A DNA stretch of 33,377 bases. Origin: a virus. Positions 16,426 to 24,245 of the stretch are shown in pieces. Position 1 is the first letter of the stretch; each line of letters starts with the position of its first letter. The position numbers and the translations under genes were made by a program. The notes under the pieces are model-generated. The model saw only the letters and a program-made list of their open reading frames with translations, was not told where the DNA came from and searched no databases. The stretch covers positions 1 to 33,377 of the IMG/VR virus record IMGVR_UViG_3300020172_002341. One strand, written 5' to 3'.

Positions 16426-18720
16426 ATGGCTTGTGTTTCGGGATTAACTAATGGTGTTTATAATTATGTGGATTGTTGCGGTGTAACAAGATATGGTGCG
16501 TCGCTTGGGGAAAGTATATGTTTAGATGAGAATTTCACAGGGACGTCTTATGGTGTTTTAATCGCAACAGGACAAACTTGTACTATAAATTGTATACAAG
16601 GGCCTCTTGATTATAGTTTTACAGTTTCTGGTGCCTGCTCAACAGCGACGGGCTCAGTTATCATTTCACCAACAGGGGGTGTTCCACCCTATACTATTGA
16701 TAATATAATACCTGGCTCCATAAGTGCTCAAACTAGTTTTAATCCGATTAGTTTCACCGGCTTAACAGGTGGTACTTATGTGTTTAGATTAAATGATACT
16801 TTAGGTAATCAAAACAATGAATTATTTATAAATGTTGCAATAACACCCTGTTTTCAAGGAAAGGTAATAATTGCAAGTGGTACTACCTGTGGAGATACAA
16901 ATGGTTTTCTACAGGTAAGTGCATCAACTACGGGTTCACCGTATACTATTCTATTTTATAAAGATGGTGTGTTACAAAGTGTGGACACCACAAACTCACT
17001 ACCATTCGATTATAATGGTTTAGATAGTGGTATATATTACGCAACTATAGTGGATATTGGTGGTACTACAGCAAATACTGAAAATGCGGTTATAAGTGCT
17101 AGTACATCTTTAGATTTTGGATTTTGGAAAGTTAATACGTCAAATTGTGTAACAAATTGGGGTAAATTGGCGGTTACGGGGGTAACAGGTGTTGGTCCAT
17201 TTACTTACTTATGGAGTAATGGGGAAACTACACAAATCATTACGGGATTAACCCAAGGGATTTATTCGTGTACGGTAACTGACTCTATAGGGTGTGAGAC
17301 TATTAAATCAGAGACTATTGGTGTTGCAGACCCATTAGGTTTATCCTTTTTAACTGCAACACAACCAAATTGTTTTTCATCTGATGGTGAATTAACATTC
17401 ACGATTAGTGGTGGTTCACAACCTTTATATTTTTCGGGGTCATCTAGTCAAGTTGGATATACATTATCAGATACATTCACACTTACAGGTTTAACGTCAG
17501 GTTACTATAGTGTGTTAGTAAGAGATGCGAATTTCTGTGAAATAGTTGTGGGAGGGTACTTATTACCAGCAAACGGATTTAGTGTTGTTGGAACTACAGT
17601 CACTAACTCGTCTTGTAATATAACAAATGGGTCAATAGGTGTCACTCTTGCAGGTGCCAATGGTTTCTACACCTATTCACTTTCTGGATTAAGTACCAAT
17701 ACTGTTCAAACAAACATATCACAGAACCAAACTTACACGTTTTCTAATTTAACAAACGATACGTACTTACTAACGGTAAGTGGAAGTGGGACACAATGCG
17801 TATATACTGAGACAATTACGATAGATTCTACTGAAAAGTTCTCAATTACAACCTCAACTACGGGCTCAACCTGTGGACAGACAAATGGGGTTGTTGATGT
17901 AACACTATCAACGGGTTATACACTACCTTTAAATTACGTGTTAAGTAACGGTAATACGATATTAAATACAACACTTACCTCAACAACTTATAATAATTTA
18001 AGTATTGGTTCTTACACTTTAACCGTAACAGATAATGATGGATGTTCAGTATCAACTGGATTTACAATTAATAGTGGAGGTAGTTTAATTACTGGTTTAA
18101 GTACGGTAAATTGTACCAACGGTAATAATGGTAGTGCTTCGGTTATTATATATGATGGTGAGCCGCCATTCACTTATTTGTGGTCAAATGGTTCTACAGG
18201 GACTACTATTAGTAATCTATCTTCAGGTCTTTATGATGTAACAATAACAGATGCGTCAGGATGTACCGATACGCAGTATTTTACACTGAACTGCATTGGA
18301 AACCTTGTATCAAACTACCAAACCTTCAACTTATGTAACAATACATTTACAACAACAACTGGAAATCAAAGAGGTATGTTGGAAATGTTAAATGAAGGAT
18401 TTATTGATATTACTTCAGGGTACACTAATTGTACATTAAATTCTGCAGAGCTAACTTGTGAAATAATCGTTAATGGAAGTGCCTTTACTGAAACATTTTA
18501 CACGGCAACAACATTGAATGATGTACCACAAGACACTTTATGGCAATCAACAATCGAATCAATCCTTGACGGTATCAGTGACATTCAGTCTTACCAAATA
18601 GATTTATTAAATAACACTTTAACAATAACCTCAAATTGTAATGGTGATTCTGACCCATTATCGGATGCCGATTTTAGTTTGAATTTGACTATTGTTTATG
18701 ATGTAGTCTGCGGAGTGTAA
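16426..18720 (+). CDS. SprB-repeat adhesin, probable tail fibre
   Basis: The 764-residue product holds about seven consecutive units of the SprB-repeat type, each about 70-80 residues. The units near residues 228-300 and 554-623 are canonical: a FTYLWSNG motif (W263 and W586), then ISNLSSGLYDVTITDASGC and its equivalent ITGLTQGIYSCTVTDSIGC. SprB is the mobile gliding adhesin of Flavobacterium; this repeat family is widespread in Bacteroidota surface proteins. The N-terminus (residues 1-55) is Cys-rich. The C-terminal 85 residues are related to residues 856-976 of the preceding baseplate protein. There is no signal peptide or type IX secretion C-terminal domain, as expected for a virion protein made in the cytoplasm. 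A fibre role in host contact is inferred from context. Its stop overlaps the next start (TAATG). Confidence 0.85.
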   Translation: MACVSGLTNGVYNYVDCCGVTRYGASLGESICLDENFTGTSYGVLIATGQTCTINCIQGPLDYSFTVSGACSTATGSVIISPTGGVPPYTIDNIIPGSISAQTSFNPISFTGLTGGTYVFRLNDTLGNQNNELFINVAITPCFQGKVIIASGTTCGDTNGFLQVSASTTGSPYTILFYKDGVLQSVDTTNSLPFDYNGLDSGIYYATIVDIGGTTANTENAVISASTSLDFGFWKVNTSNCVTNWGKLAVTGVTGVGPFTYLWSNGETTQIITGLTQGIYSCTVTDSIGCETIKSETIGVADPLGLSFLTATQPNCFSSDGELTFTISGGSQPLYFSGSSSQVGYTLSDTFTLTGLTSGYYSVLVRDANFCEIVVGGYLLPANGFSVVGTTVTNSSCNITNGSIGVTLAGANGFYTYSLSGLSTNTVQTNISQNQTYTFSNLTNDTYLLTVSGSGTQCVYTETITIDSTEKFSITTSTTGSTCGQTNGVVDVTLSTGYTLPLNYVLSNGNTILNTTLTSTTYNNLSIGSYTLTVTDNDGCSVSTGFTINSGGSLITGLSTVNCTNGNNGSASVIIYDGEPPFTYLWSNGSTGTTISNLSSGLYDVTITDASGCTDTQYFTLNCIGNLVSNYQTFNLCNNTFTTTTGNQRGMLEMLNEGFIDITSGYTNCTLNSAELTCEIIVNGSAFTETFYTATTLNDVPQDTLWQSTIESILDGISDIQSYQIDLLNNTLTITSNCNGDSDPLSDADFSLNLTIVYDVVCGV

Positions 18721-18998
18721 TGCCTTATCAAGTAATCATAACAGGAGAAACAGGAGGAACACCACCATATAGTTTATATGTGTGCGATGAATATGGTAAT
18801 AATTGCCAACTATTAGGTGTTTCTGGAGGTACATTTACATTATCACCTTTACTACAAACCGCAAATACCGTAATGGTAAAAATCGTAGACTCAACAGGAT
18901 GTGAGTATTTTGAAATAGTAAGTTGCCCAAGCGCATATTTATTACAAGAGAACGGGTTTTATATTTTACAAGAGAACGGGTTCAAAATATTTTTATAA
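18720..18998 (+). CDS. Small Cys-containing tail-associated protein, single SprB-like unit
   Basis: The 92-residue product begins in the previous stop (TAATG). Residues about 4-68 follow the pattern ITGETGGTPPYSLYVCD, C, VKIVDSTGCEYFEIVSC. This matches the first 70 residues of the protein at 19738 and the protein at 23936, so the window holds three members of one small family. The GGTPPY start and VDSTGC end look like one shortened SprB unit. The tail is a tandem peptide repeat (LLQENGFYILQENGFKI) caused by a 17-base direct repeat. The function is unknown. The coupling to fibre genes suggests a fibre tip, connector or chaperone. Confidence 0.75.
   Translation: MPYQVIITGETGGTPPYSLYVCDEYGNNCQLLGVSGGTFTLSPLLQTANTVMVKIVDSTGCEYFEIVSCPSAYLLQENGFYILQENGFKIFL
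18942..18982 (+). repeat. 17-base direct repeat, period 24, inside the 18720 gene
   Basis: TTACAAGAGAACGGGTT occurs at 18942-18958 and again at 18966-18982, giving two exact copies in frame (eight codons apart). It encodes LQENGF twice. Confidence 0.9.
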
Positions 18999-19000
18999 TT

Positions 19001-19738
19001 ATGGATTTAAGAATTTCACAATTACCATTTGTCACTTCAGGTTCACCAAACGCAATAATGGCGATTGTTGACTATACAAGTGCGGTTACAGGAACCACAA
19101 GTGCAATATATTTTTCATCAATAACTAATAGTATAAGTGGAGGTACAGGCACAAACGGAACGTCAGGAACTAATGGGACTAACGGCACTTCAGGTACAAA
19201 CGGAACGTCAGGAACTAATGGGACTAACGGCACTTCAGGTACAAACGGAACGTCAGGAACTAATGGGACTAGTGGAACGAGTGGTGGTGGATTTTGGGGT
19301 TCATTTGTTTCGTTAGTTAGTCAATATGTTGGAAGTACAACTACGGCATATTCTATGAGTGCGGCAACTCAAACTTCCGGAAACGGTGTTATTGTTTCTG
19401 CCAACACAAGATTTATTGTTGCAAGTGCTGGAACATATAATCTTCAGTTTTCATGTCAAATTGAATCAACGGGAGGTGGAAGTACTCAAACTATGGATAT
19501 TTGGTTAGCAATTAACGGTAATAACGTAAGTAACTCAAATACTCAAGTTGTTGGGAATTCAAATAACGGTAGGGCTGTCGCGGCATGGAATTTTGTTGAA
19601 CCAATGAATGCTGGTGATTATTTTGAATTGAAATTTAGAGTAAGTGATACTAGATTGGGATTTGCCTACGATGTTGCAGCAATAAACCCAACAAGACCCG
19701 CAATACCATCGGTAATTGTGACAGTAACCCAAGTATAA
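19001..19738 (+). CDS. Collagen-like tail fibre protein with C1q-like head
   Basis: The 245-residue product has an N-terminal anchor (residues 1-48, MDLRISQLPFVTSGSPNAIM onward, a start seen in phage fibre proteins), a run of Gly-Thr-Asn and Gly-Thr-Ser triplets (about 49-95), and a C-terminal beta-sandwich (about 98-245). The head has the C1q/TNF-like pattern: NTRFIVASAGTYNLQFSCQI, MDIWLAINGNNV, AAWNFVEPMNAGDYFELKF. Such fibres trimerise through the Gly-X-Y stem. I place the start at ATG 19001; the frame is open further upstream to 18923, but that extension overlaps the previous gene and is not fibre-like. Its stop overlaps the next start as TAATG. A receptor-binding role is inferred. Confidence 0.85.
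   Translation: MDLRISQLPFVTSGSPNAIMAIVDYTSAVTGTTSAIYFSSITNSISGGTGTNGTSGTNGTNGTSGTNGTSGTNGTNGTSGTNGTSGTNGTSGTSGGGFWGSFVSLVSQYVGSTTTAYSMSAATQTSGNGVIVSANTRFIVASAGTYNLQFSCQIESTGGGSTQTMDIWLAINGNNVSNSNTQVVGNSNNGRAVAAWNFVEPMNAGDYFELKFRVSDTRLGFAYDVAAINPTRPAIPSVIVTVTQV
19148..19271 (+). repeat. 45-base tandem repeat encoding the Gly-X-Y stem
   Basis: A 45-base unit (five Gly-X-Y triplets) is present in nearly three perfect copies, starting at 19157, 19202 and 19247, with the third copy cut short. Copies are identical at nucleotide level, including synonymous positions, so the expansion is recent. The stem length can probably change by slippage or recombination. Confidence 0.92.
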
Positions 19739-20256
19739 TGTTAATTGAAATAACAGGAGTAACAAGTGGTAATAGTCCTTATGATATATATTTATGTACG
19801 TGGGACCTAAGCTCTTGTTTTTTTATTTCCGGCTCGACCACAATACCACCAACCGTTACAATAAACACTGATAATTATTTCCCAAACAACGAACTACTAC
19901 AAATAAAAATAGTAGATTCAAGTGGGTGTATTTTTACGGACCCCCAACCCTGCATCCCAACCCCTACACCAACACCAACCCCAAGTCCAACTCCAACCCC
20001 AAGTCCGACACCTACAGTAACACCGACTCCAACACCCACACCAACGCCAACGCCAGCATGTACTGAGTATTCAATATACAATGGTACCGACGCTATTATA
20101 CAAGTTATATTCACTCCGTGTTGTGGTGAAATACAAGTATCACCATATGGTTTATCAAAAGGCGCAACATTAAGAATATGTTCGTCAACATATCCTTCAA
20201 CAATTACATCACCCTCGATTACTATAACAACCGTAGGTTCTTGTCCATCTTGTTAA
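19738..20256 (+). CDS. Thr-Pro-linker protein with small SprB-like N-domain and Cys-containing C-domain
   Basis: The 172-residue product starts in the previous stop (TAATG). Residues 1-72 (ITGVTSGNSPYDIYLC ... IKIVDSSGCIF) belong to the same small family as the proteins at 18720 and 23936. Residues 74-106 are an almost pure Thr-Pro/Ser-Pro linker. Residues 107-172 form a compact domain with five cysteines (a CC pair in FTPCCGEIQVSP and a CPSC end). It therefore looks like a base domain, a stiff stalk and a tip domain. The linker is a possible O-glycosylation site, and two glycosyltransferase genes follow 48 bases downstream. The function is otherwise unknown. Confidence 0.75.
   Translation: MLIEITGVTSGNSPYDIYLCTWDLSSCFFISGSTTIPPTVTINTDNYFPNNELLQIKIVDSSGCIFTDPQPCIPTPTPTPTPSPTPTPSPTPTVTPTPTPTPTPTPACTEYSIYNGTDAIIQVIFTPCCGEIQVSPYGLSKGATLRICSSTYPSTITSPSITITTVGSCPSC
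19957..20058 (+). repeat. Thr-Pro/Ser-Pro codon repeat
   Basis: Imperfect six-base units encode about 16 Thr-Pro or Ser-Pro pairs. The opposite strand reads as Gly-Val repeats, which is only a shadow. Confidence 0.88.
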
Positions 20257-20304
20257 TTTTATTATTGTTTTTTTACTATTAAGAACTATCATAGAAAAAA
20301 AACT

Positions 20305-21501
20305 ATGAAAATATTCGTTCAAATAGCGTCTTATCGAGACCCCGAACTTCTACCAACCATTAGAGATTGTATTGATAAGGCAAAGTATCCTGAAAATTTA
20401 ACTTTTGGTATTTGTTGGCAACGTGATGAAAATGAATCTATGGGTGAGTTTGAAAACGACCCAAGATTTAGAGTTTTAGATTACCATTGGTCAAAGAGTA
20501 AAGGTCTATGTTGGGCTCGTTCTGAGATTCAAAAACTGTGGGAAGGTGAAGAATATACCTTACAACTTGATTCACACCACAGATTCTTACAGGATTGGGA
20601 TGTTGAATTGATTGAAATGATGAAACTTACAGGTTCAAAAAAACCAATCATCACATCATATGCAGGAATGTATAGACCGAGTGATAATCAATTATTGAAT
20701 GTTGAACCATATAAAATGGTTGCGTCAAACTTCACACCAGGTGGAACCATTCTTTTTAGACCACACACTATTGAAAATTGGGAAACATTAGAAAAACCAA
20801 TACCTGCTAGATTTGTTAGTGGACACTTCTTTTTTACAATCGGAAAACATTGTGAAGAATATAAGTACGACCCAAACATTTATTTTGCGGGAGATGAAAT
20901 TAGTTTATCAATCAGGTCATTTACATTAGGTTATGATTTATTTCACCCACATAAAACTGTGGTGTGGCATGAATACACAAGAGAAGGTAGAACAAAACAT
21001 TGGACGGACTTTAACACAGAAAATCTAACAACGGGTATTGTTGAAAAACCGTGGTGGGAAATGGACAATGATTCAAAAAGAAGATTGAGACATATGTTAC
21101 AAGAAGAAGATAATAACATCGACTTAGGTATCTATGGTCTTGGAAATGTGAGAACACATAACGATTACGAACTTTATTCTGGAATTAACTTCAAAGAAAG
21201 AATGTTACACCCAAATACCATCAAAGGTGTGAATCCACCGATTAATGATGAAACAGAATGGTATTTGAAAGAAAAAGAAACTTTCAATTTAGAATTAGAA
21301 ATACCATATATTGAAAATTTTAAATTCATCTATATTGGAGTAGAAGATAAAAATGGTGAAGTGATGTACAGACAAGATTTAACAACTTACCAAGAAAAAT
21401 TAAATATAAAAATCGAATCATTCGAGAAACCACATAAGTGGGTTTATTGGGTGAACGACATAAACGGAGAATGGATAAATAGAAACGATTACTTACTATG
21501 A
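20305..21501 (+). CDS. Glycosyltransferase, GlcNAc-transferase family (Skp1-type)
   Basis: The 398-residue product starts MKIFVQIASYRDPELLPTIR, a hallmark of the GlcNAc-transferase family that includes the enzyme modifying hydroxyproline of Skp1. A D-x-H metal-binding motif is present in LDSHHRF (D89, H91), followed by WDVELIEMM, SYAGMYRP and a FVSGHFFFTIG segment, and YFAGDEISLSIRSFTLGYD, which matches the acceptor-side acidic motif of the family. The catalytic part ends near residue 240. Residues about 325-398 look like a small extra beta domain. It probably uses a UDP-sugar in the host cytoplasm. The target is not shown by the sequence; the neighbouring Thr/Pro-rich virion proteins are the natural candidates. 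It overlaps the next glycosyltransferase by four bases (ATGA). Confidence 0.88.
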   Translation: MKIFVQIASYRDPELLPTIRDCIDKAKYPENLTFGICWQRDENESMGEFENDPRFRVLDYHWSKSKGLCWARSEIQKLWEGEEYTLQLDSHHRFLQDWDVELIEMMKLTGSKKPIITSYAGMYRPSDNQLLNVEPYKMVASNFTPGGTILFRPHTIENWETLEKPIPARFVSGHFFFTIGKHCEEYKYDPNIYFAGDEISLSIRSFTLGYDLFHPHKTVVWHEYTREGRTKHWTDFNTENLTTGIVEKPWWEMDNDSKRRLRHMLQEEDNNIDLGIYGLGNVRTHNDYELYSGINFKERMLHPNTIKGVNPPINDETEWYLKEKETFNLELEIPYIENFKFIYIGVEDKNGEVMYRQDLTTYQEKLNIKIESFEKPHKWVYWVNDINGEWINRNDYLL

Positions 21502-22295
21502 ATATAGGAGCATTTTATCAATCAGGGTACAAATTGGTTGCATGTTATAAAGCATTAGAACAATTAAGAAAAATATACCCAAGTATACCTGTGGCTCTTT
21601 ATGAGGATGGTTCAGATGTGTTAAAACCAGTTGCAGATAAATTTAATTGTGTTTATAAAAGAACAGATGTATTAGGTCAAAATTTAAAACATTCAGGTAG
21701 ACCTGTTCTTGGTTTGGAAAGTAACTTAGCGTGGTTACGAAGAATATACGATGCTTGTACTACAACACTCAAAGATGTGGAGTGGGTTATACATTATGAA
21801 GATGACGTATGGTGTAAAAATGAGATTACATTACCACCGAAACACGACATTGCGGGAGCCAATGGTCCGGCATATACAAATGAATTATATCAGTACTTAA
21901 AAGATAAATTTGGTGTTACTGACGAATCAAGAAATCATTGGTCAAGACAAGGTTCCTTACAAAGTTATGGTGGATGTGGTGGAACAATATTTAATCGTGA
22001 AAAATTTATTGATGCTTATAATAAGTTAGATGAAATAGATTGGGAAAAAATTCGTGAAATGGATACAAGACCGATTGAATGGTCAGATGCGAGTTTGTCT
22101 TTTGTTTTCCAACATGCCGGATACACTAGTGGTATTTGGGAAGATTGGGCACAATATGATAGTAAAAATCAAGGAAATTGGTGGGATAAGTCAGGATGGA
22201 GCGTTTCAATGGAAGAGCAACCTAACGTGGCTTTTATTCATTTATACAAACATTTTTACAATTATGAACCTGAAGACATAGATTTAGATTTATAA
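21498..22295 (+). CDS. Second glycosyltransferase (GT-A type)
   Basis: The 265-residue product starts in the stop of the previous gene (ATGA), so the two are made together. It has a nucleotide-sugar fold: MNIGAFYQSGYKLVACYKAL at the start, then VALYEDGSD, and the key acidic motif HYEDDVW (E101, D102, D103), which would bind the metal and sugar nucleotide. A glycine-rich acceptor loop (SYGGCGGTIFNREKF) and a late acidic motif (EWSDASLSFVFQHAG) complete a GT-A pattern. There is no membrane segment, so it acts in the cytoplasm. It could extend the sugar placed by its neighbour. The donor and acceptor cannot be read from the sequence. It is followed by a 40-base gap with a TATTTATA element. Confidence 0.8.
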   Translation: MNIGAFYQSGYKLVACYKALEQLRKIYPSIPVALYEDGSDVLKPVADKFNCVYKRTDVLGQNLKHSGRPVLGLESNLAWLRRIYDACTTTLKDVEWVIHYEDDVWCKNEITLPPKHDIAGANGPAYTNELYQYLKDKFGVTDESRNHWSRQGSLQSYGGCGGTIFNREKFIDAYNKLDEIDWEKIREMDTRPIEWSDASLSFVFQHAGYTSGIWEDWAQYDSKNQGNWWDKSGWSVSMEEQPNVAFIHLYKHFYNYEPEDIDLDL

Positions 22296-22309
22296 AATAA
22301 ACTTTTGAT

Positions 22310-22317
22310 TATTTATA
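22310..22317 (+). promoter_or_regulatory. Candidate late promoter element (TATTTATA)
   Basis: TATTTATA lies in the 40-base gap between the glycosyltransferase pair and the next fibre gene, 18 bases before its ATG. It fits the recurrent word seen before other tail gene groups. Confidence 0.38.
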
Positions 22318-22335
22318 TAATAAAGTAAAAACTTC

Positions 22336-23934
22336 ATGGGAGTTGTATTAAGTAGTTGTTGTTATAATATAGTTTATAGTGCCGTAACCGGATGGTCTGG
22401 ATTTACGACACCAGGATTAGTATTTAATATCACAGGTGACAGTAATTTACCTAACGGTTGTTATACAATAATGACTGGAACAACCGGAACTACAGTATCG
22501 TTTAATGGTTACGCCCAAGGGGTTGTAGGTTGTAACGACCCGTCGTGTTATGATTGTTGTTCAGATACGTTATGTATTGATATAAACAATACGACCTATA
22601 GTGGTTACAGTGGAAATTATCAAATTACAGGTGGATATAATTCATATCCATATTGGTCAGGGGGTAGTGGTAATAATGGGTTAATATACTACAATGGAAC
22701 ATTTTGGTGCTTGTCATCATCTTTAGGTGGTAGTTGTTTGTTTTTTGGTTCAAACCCAACAACATCTTTATGTCCTGATTTAGATGGAACTATAATGTAT
22801 ACCGGCTCTTGTGCCACACCAACACCACCGATTGACCCTTGTTCTTCTTTGGATTTTGATGTGTTATTGGAGTGTGAAATTACGACACCAACACCGACTC
22901 CGACACCCACACCAACTCCGACACCCACACCAACACCCACACCGACTGCAAACATATGTAGTGGGTTTACTGCAAATATTACGGTAGTGGATATTACACC
23001 AACTCCTACACCAACTCCTACACCAACTCCTACACCAACTCCAACGGTTACACCATCTGCAGATACGGTTACATTTGTGGTTGATAATGGGTTCTTTGAG
23101 TGTGCTACCGTTAAAGAATTGGTTGATTGTAATACAGGTGAAAAATATTACATTAGCGGACCGTTGTTAATTTCAGGTACAAGTGCTACTACTGTAACAA
23201 CCACAGGTACTACAGTTTACGGTATTATCAATGGAAATACTATTTGTGCAACATATACACAAAATATTAATGGAAGTGCAAATGCTTATGTACAGTATAT
23301 TATAACGGCATATACAGGAAATTGTTCCGTGTCTTGTGTTACACCAACACCTACACCAACAGCAACTCCAACTCCAACACCAACCCCAACACCTACACCA
23401 ACACCAACACCGACATATGCATTTGGTACCTCGTTTGTGTTCACTTCGTGTACTTCTAATAGTATGATTACTCAAACGGCATACCCACCAAACAATGTAA
23501 CAATCGGACAAGTTCTTAAAACAACAAGTGGTGATTGTTATACGTATGTTGGAAATTATATAAATTACGTTGCACCATCAGGATATGTGGTTGCAAACAT
23601 AAACGAGTTTACGGCAACTACTGCTACAACTTACACCGATTGTGTTGATTGTTTAACTGTGATACCTACATCTTCATCTTTTAAATCTTGGGACGGTAAA
23701 GGAGGATTCTCCTTAAATTGTCCTGTTTGTCAAATTACTGACTTTGGAAAATCGTTGAGGTTCTATACTTCTAATTTAATTACCACATTAACAACAGGAG
23801 TTTATGTATTCTCCGATAGTGGATTAACTAAACCAATAGTTGAGGACTATATACAGTATGGAATTTATATCTATAGTGTAGGTAGAGACGGTATGTTAAC
23901 TCAATATTGCACAGTAAACGGAAATTGTAAGTAA
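22336..23934 (+). CDS. Cys-rich adhesin/fibre protein with three Thr-Pro linkers
   Basis: The 532-residue product is built from small Cys-containing domains joined by three Thr-Pro linkers, at residues about 183-206, 221-240 and 336-360. The N-domain (1-180) contains SCC near the start, a [10 protein letters not shown] cluster and a YYNGTFW motif that resembles a segment of the protein at 25320. The middle domain (about 241-335) has [16 protein letters not shown] and ends in GNCSVSC. The next (about 361-442) has GDCYTYVG and CVDCL, also similar to part of the 25320 protein. The last 90 residues include [18 protein letters not shown]. This beads-on-stiff-rods design suits a long surface fibre. 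The linkers may be O-glycosylated by the enzymes encoded just upstream. The function is inferred; no homologue is named. Confidence 0.78.
   Translation: MGVVLSSCCYNIVYSAVTGWSGFTTPGLVFNITGDSNLPNGCYTIMTGTTGTTVSFNGYAQGVVGCNDPSCYDCCSDTLCIDINNTTYSGYSGNYQITGGYNSYPYWSGGSGNNGLIYYNGTFWCLSSSLGGSCLFFGSNPTTSLCPDLDGTIMYTGSCATPTPPIDPCSSLDFDVLLECEITTPTPTPTPTPTPTPTPTPTPTANICSGFTANITVVDITPTPTPTPTPTPTPTPTVTPSADTVTFVVDNGFFECATVKELVDCNTGEKYYISGPLLISGTSATTVTTTGTTVYGIINGNTICATYTQNINGSANAYVQYIITAYTGNCSVSCVTPTPTPTATPTPTPTPTPTPTPTPTYAFGTSFVFTSCTSNSMITQTAYPPNNVTIGQVLKTTSGDCYTYVGNYINYVAPSGYVVANINEFTATTATTYTDCVDCLTVIPTSSSFKSWDGKGGFSLNCPVCQITDFGKSLRFYTSNLITTLTTGVYVFSDSGLTKPIVEDYIQYGIYIYSVGRDGMLTQYCTVNGNCK
22882..22949 (+). 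repeat. Thr-Pro codon repeat 1 of the 22336 gene
   Basis: Six-base ACN-CCN units run in tandem. The longer period ACACCCACACCAAC shows recent duplication within the tract. Confidence 0.85.
22996..23055 (+). repeat. Thr-Pro codon repeat 2 of the 22336 gene
   Basis: A 12-base unit (ACACCAACTCCT) is repeated exactly four times (22996-23043), indicating recent expansion, and then degenerates. Confidence 0.88.
23341..23415 (+). repeat. Thr-Pro codon repeat 3 of the 22336 gene
   Basis: A third tract of ACN-CCN units, with one Ala interruption. It is less regular than tract 2. Confidence 0.85.
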
Positions 23935-23935
23935 G

Positions 23936-24223
23936 ATGTCAGTATTAGTAACTATAAATTCAATAACATCAGGAACCGCACCATACGATATATGGGTGTG
24001 CGATGATTGCAGTACAGGAGCTATTTGTCAATATATTGCAACTATATCAACAGTACCTTATAGTTTTACATTACCTGCAATTTTTGAAACATACCCAACA
24101 TACGTAATTAAAATAATAGATGATAATGGGTGTGTATATTGTAACGAACAGTGTTACTATAAACAATTCCAAGATGGAGACTGCTTTGAATTTATGGATA
24201 ATACACCATATGACTTTCAATAA
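23936..24223 (+). CDS. Small Cys-rich tail-associated protein, third member of the 18720/19738 family
   Basis: The 95-residue product starts one base after the previous stop. It shows the family pattern INSITSGTAPYDIWVCDDC, then FTLPAIFETYPTYVIKIIDD and NGCVYCNEQC. Compared with its relatives at 18720 and 19738 it has more cysteines (CDDC, C, CVYCNEQC) and an acidic tail (FQDGDCFEFMDNTPYD). Each family member directly follows or opens a fibre gene, which suggests a repeated accessory role such as a joint or a fibre-specific chaperone. No enzymatic motif is visible. Confidence 0.72.
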   Translation: MSVLVTINSITSGTAPYDIWVCDDCSTGAICQYIATISTVPYSFTLPAIFETYPTYVIKIIDDNGCVYCNEQCYYKQFQDGDCFEFMDNTPYDFQ

Positions 24224-24245
24224 ACATTGATATATATAAAATAAA

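Noticed and set aside
18923-19000. Extended start for the collagen-like fibre gene
   Set aside because: The extension uses a non-ATG start, overlaps the 18720 gene for 76 bases and reads through its 17-base repeat; ATG 19001 gives a typical fibre N-terminus.
19148-19291. Regular direct repeats that could be read as a CRISPR array
   Set aside because: The repeats are contiguous, in frame, without spacers, and encode Gly-X-Y triplets.
22689-22955. Antisense frame rich in Gly-Val repeats (also at 19875-20114), and the Cys/Trp-rich antisense frame at 23173-23511
   Set aside because: They are shadows of the Thr-Pro tracts on the opposite strand; every supported gene is on the + strand.
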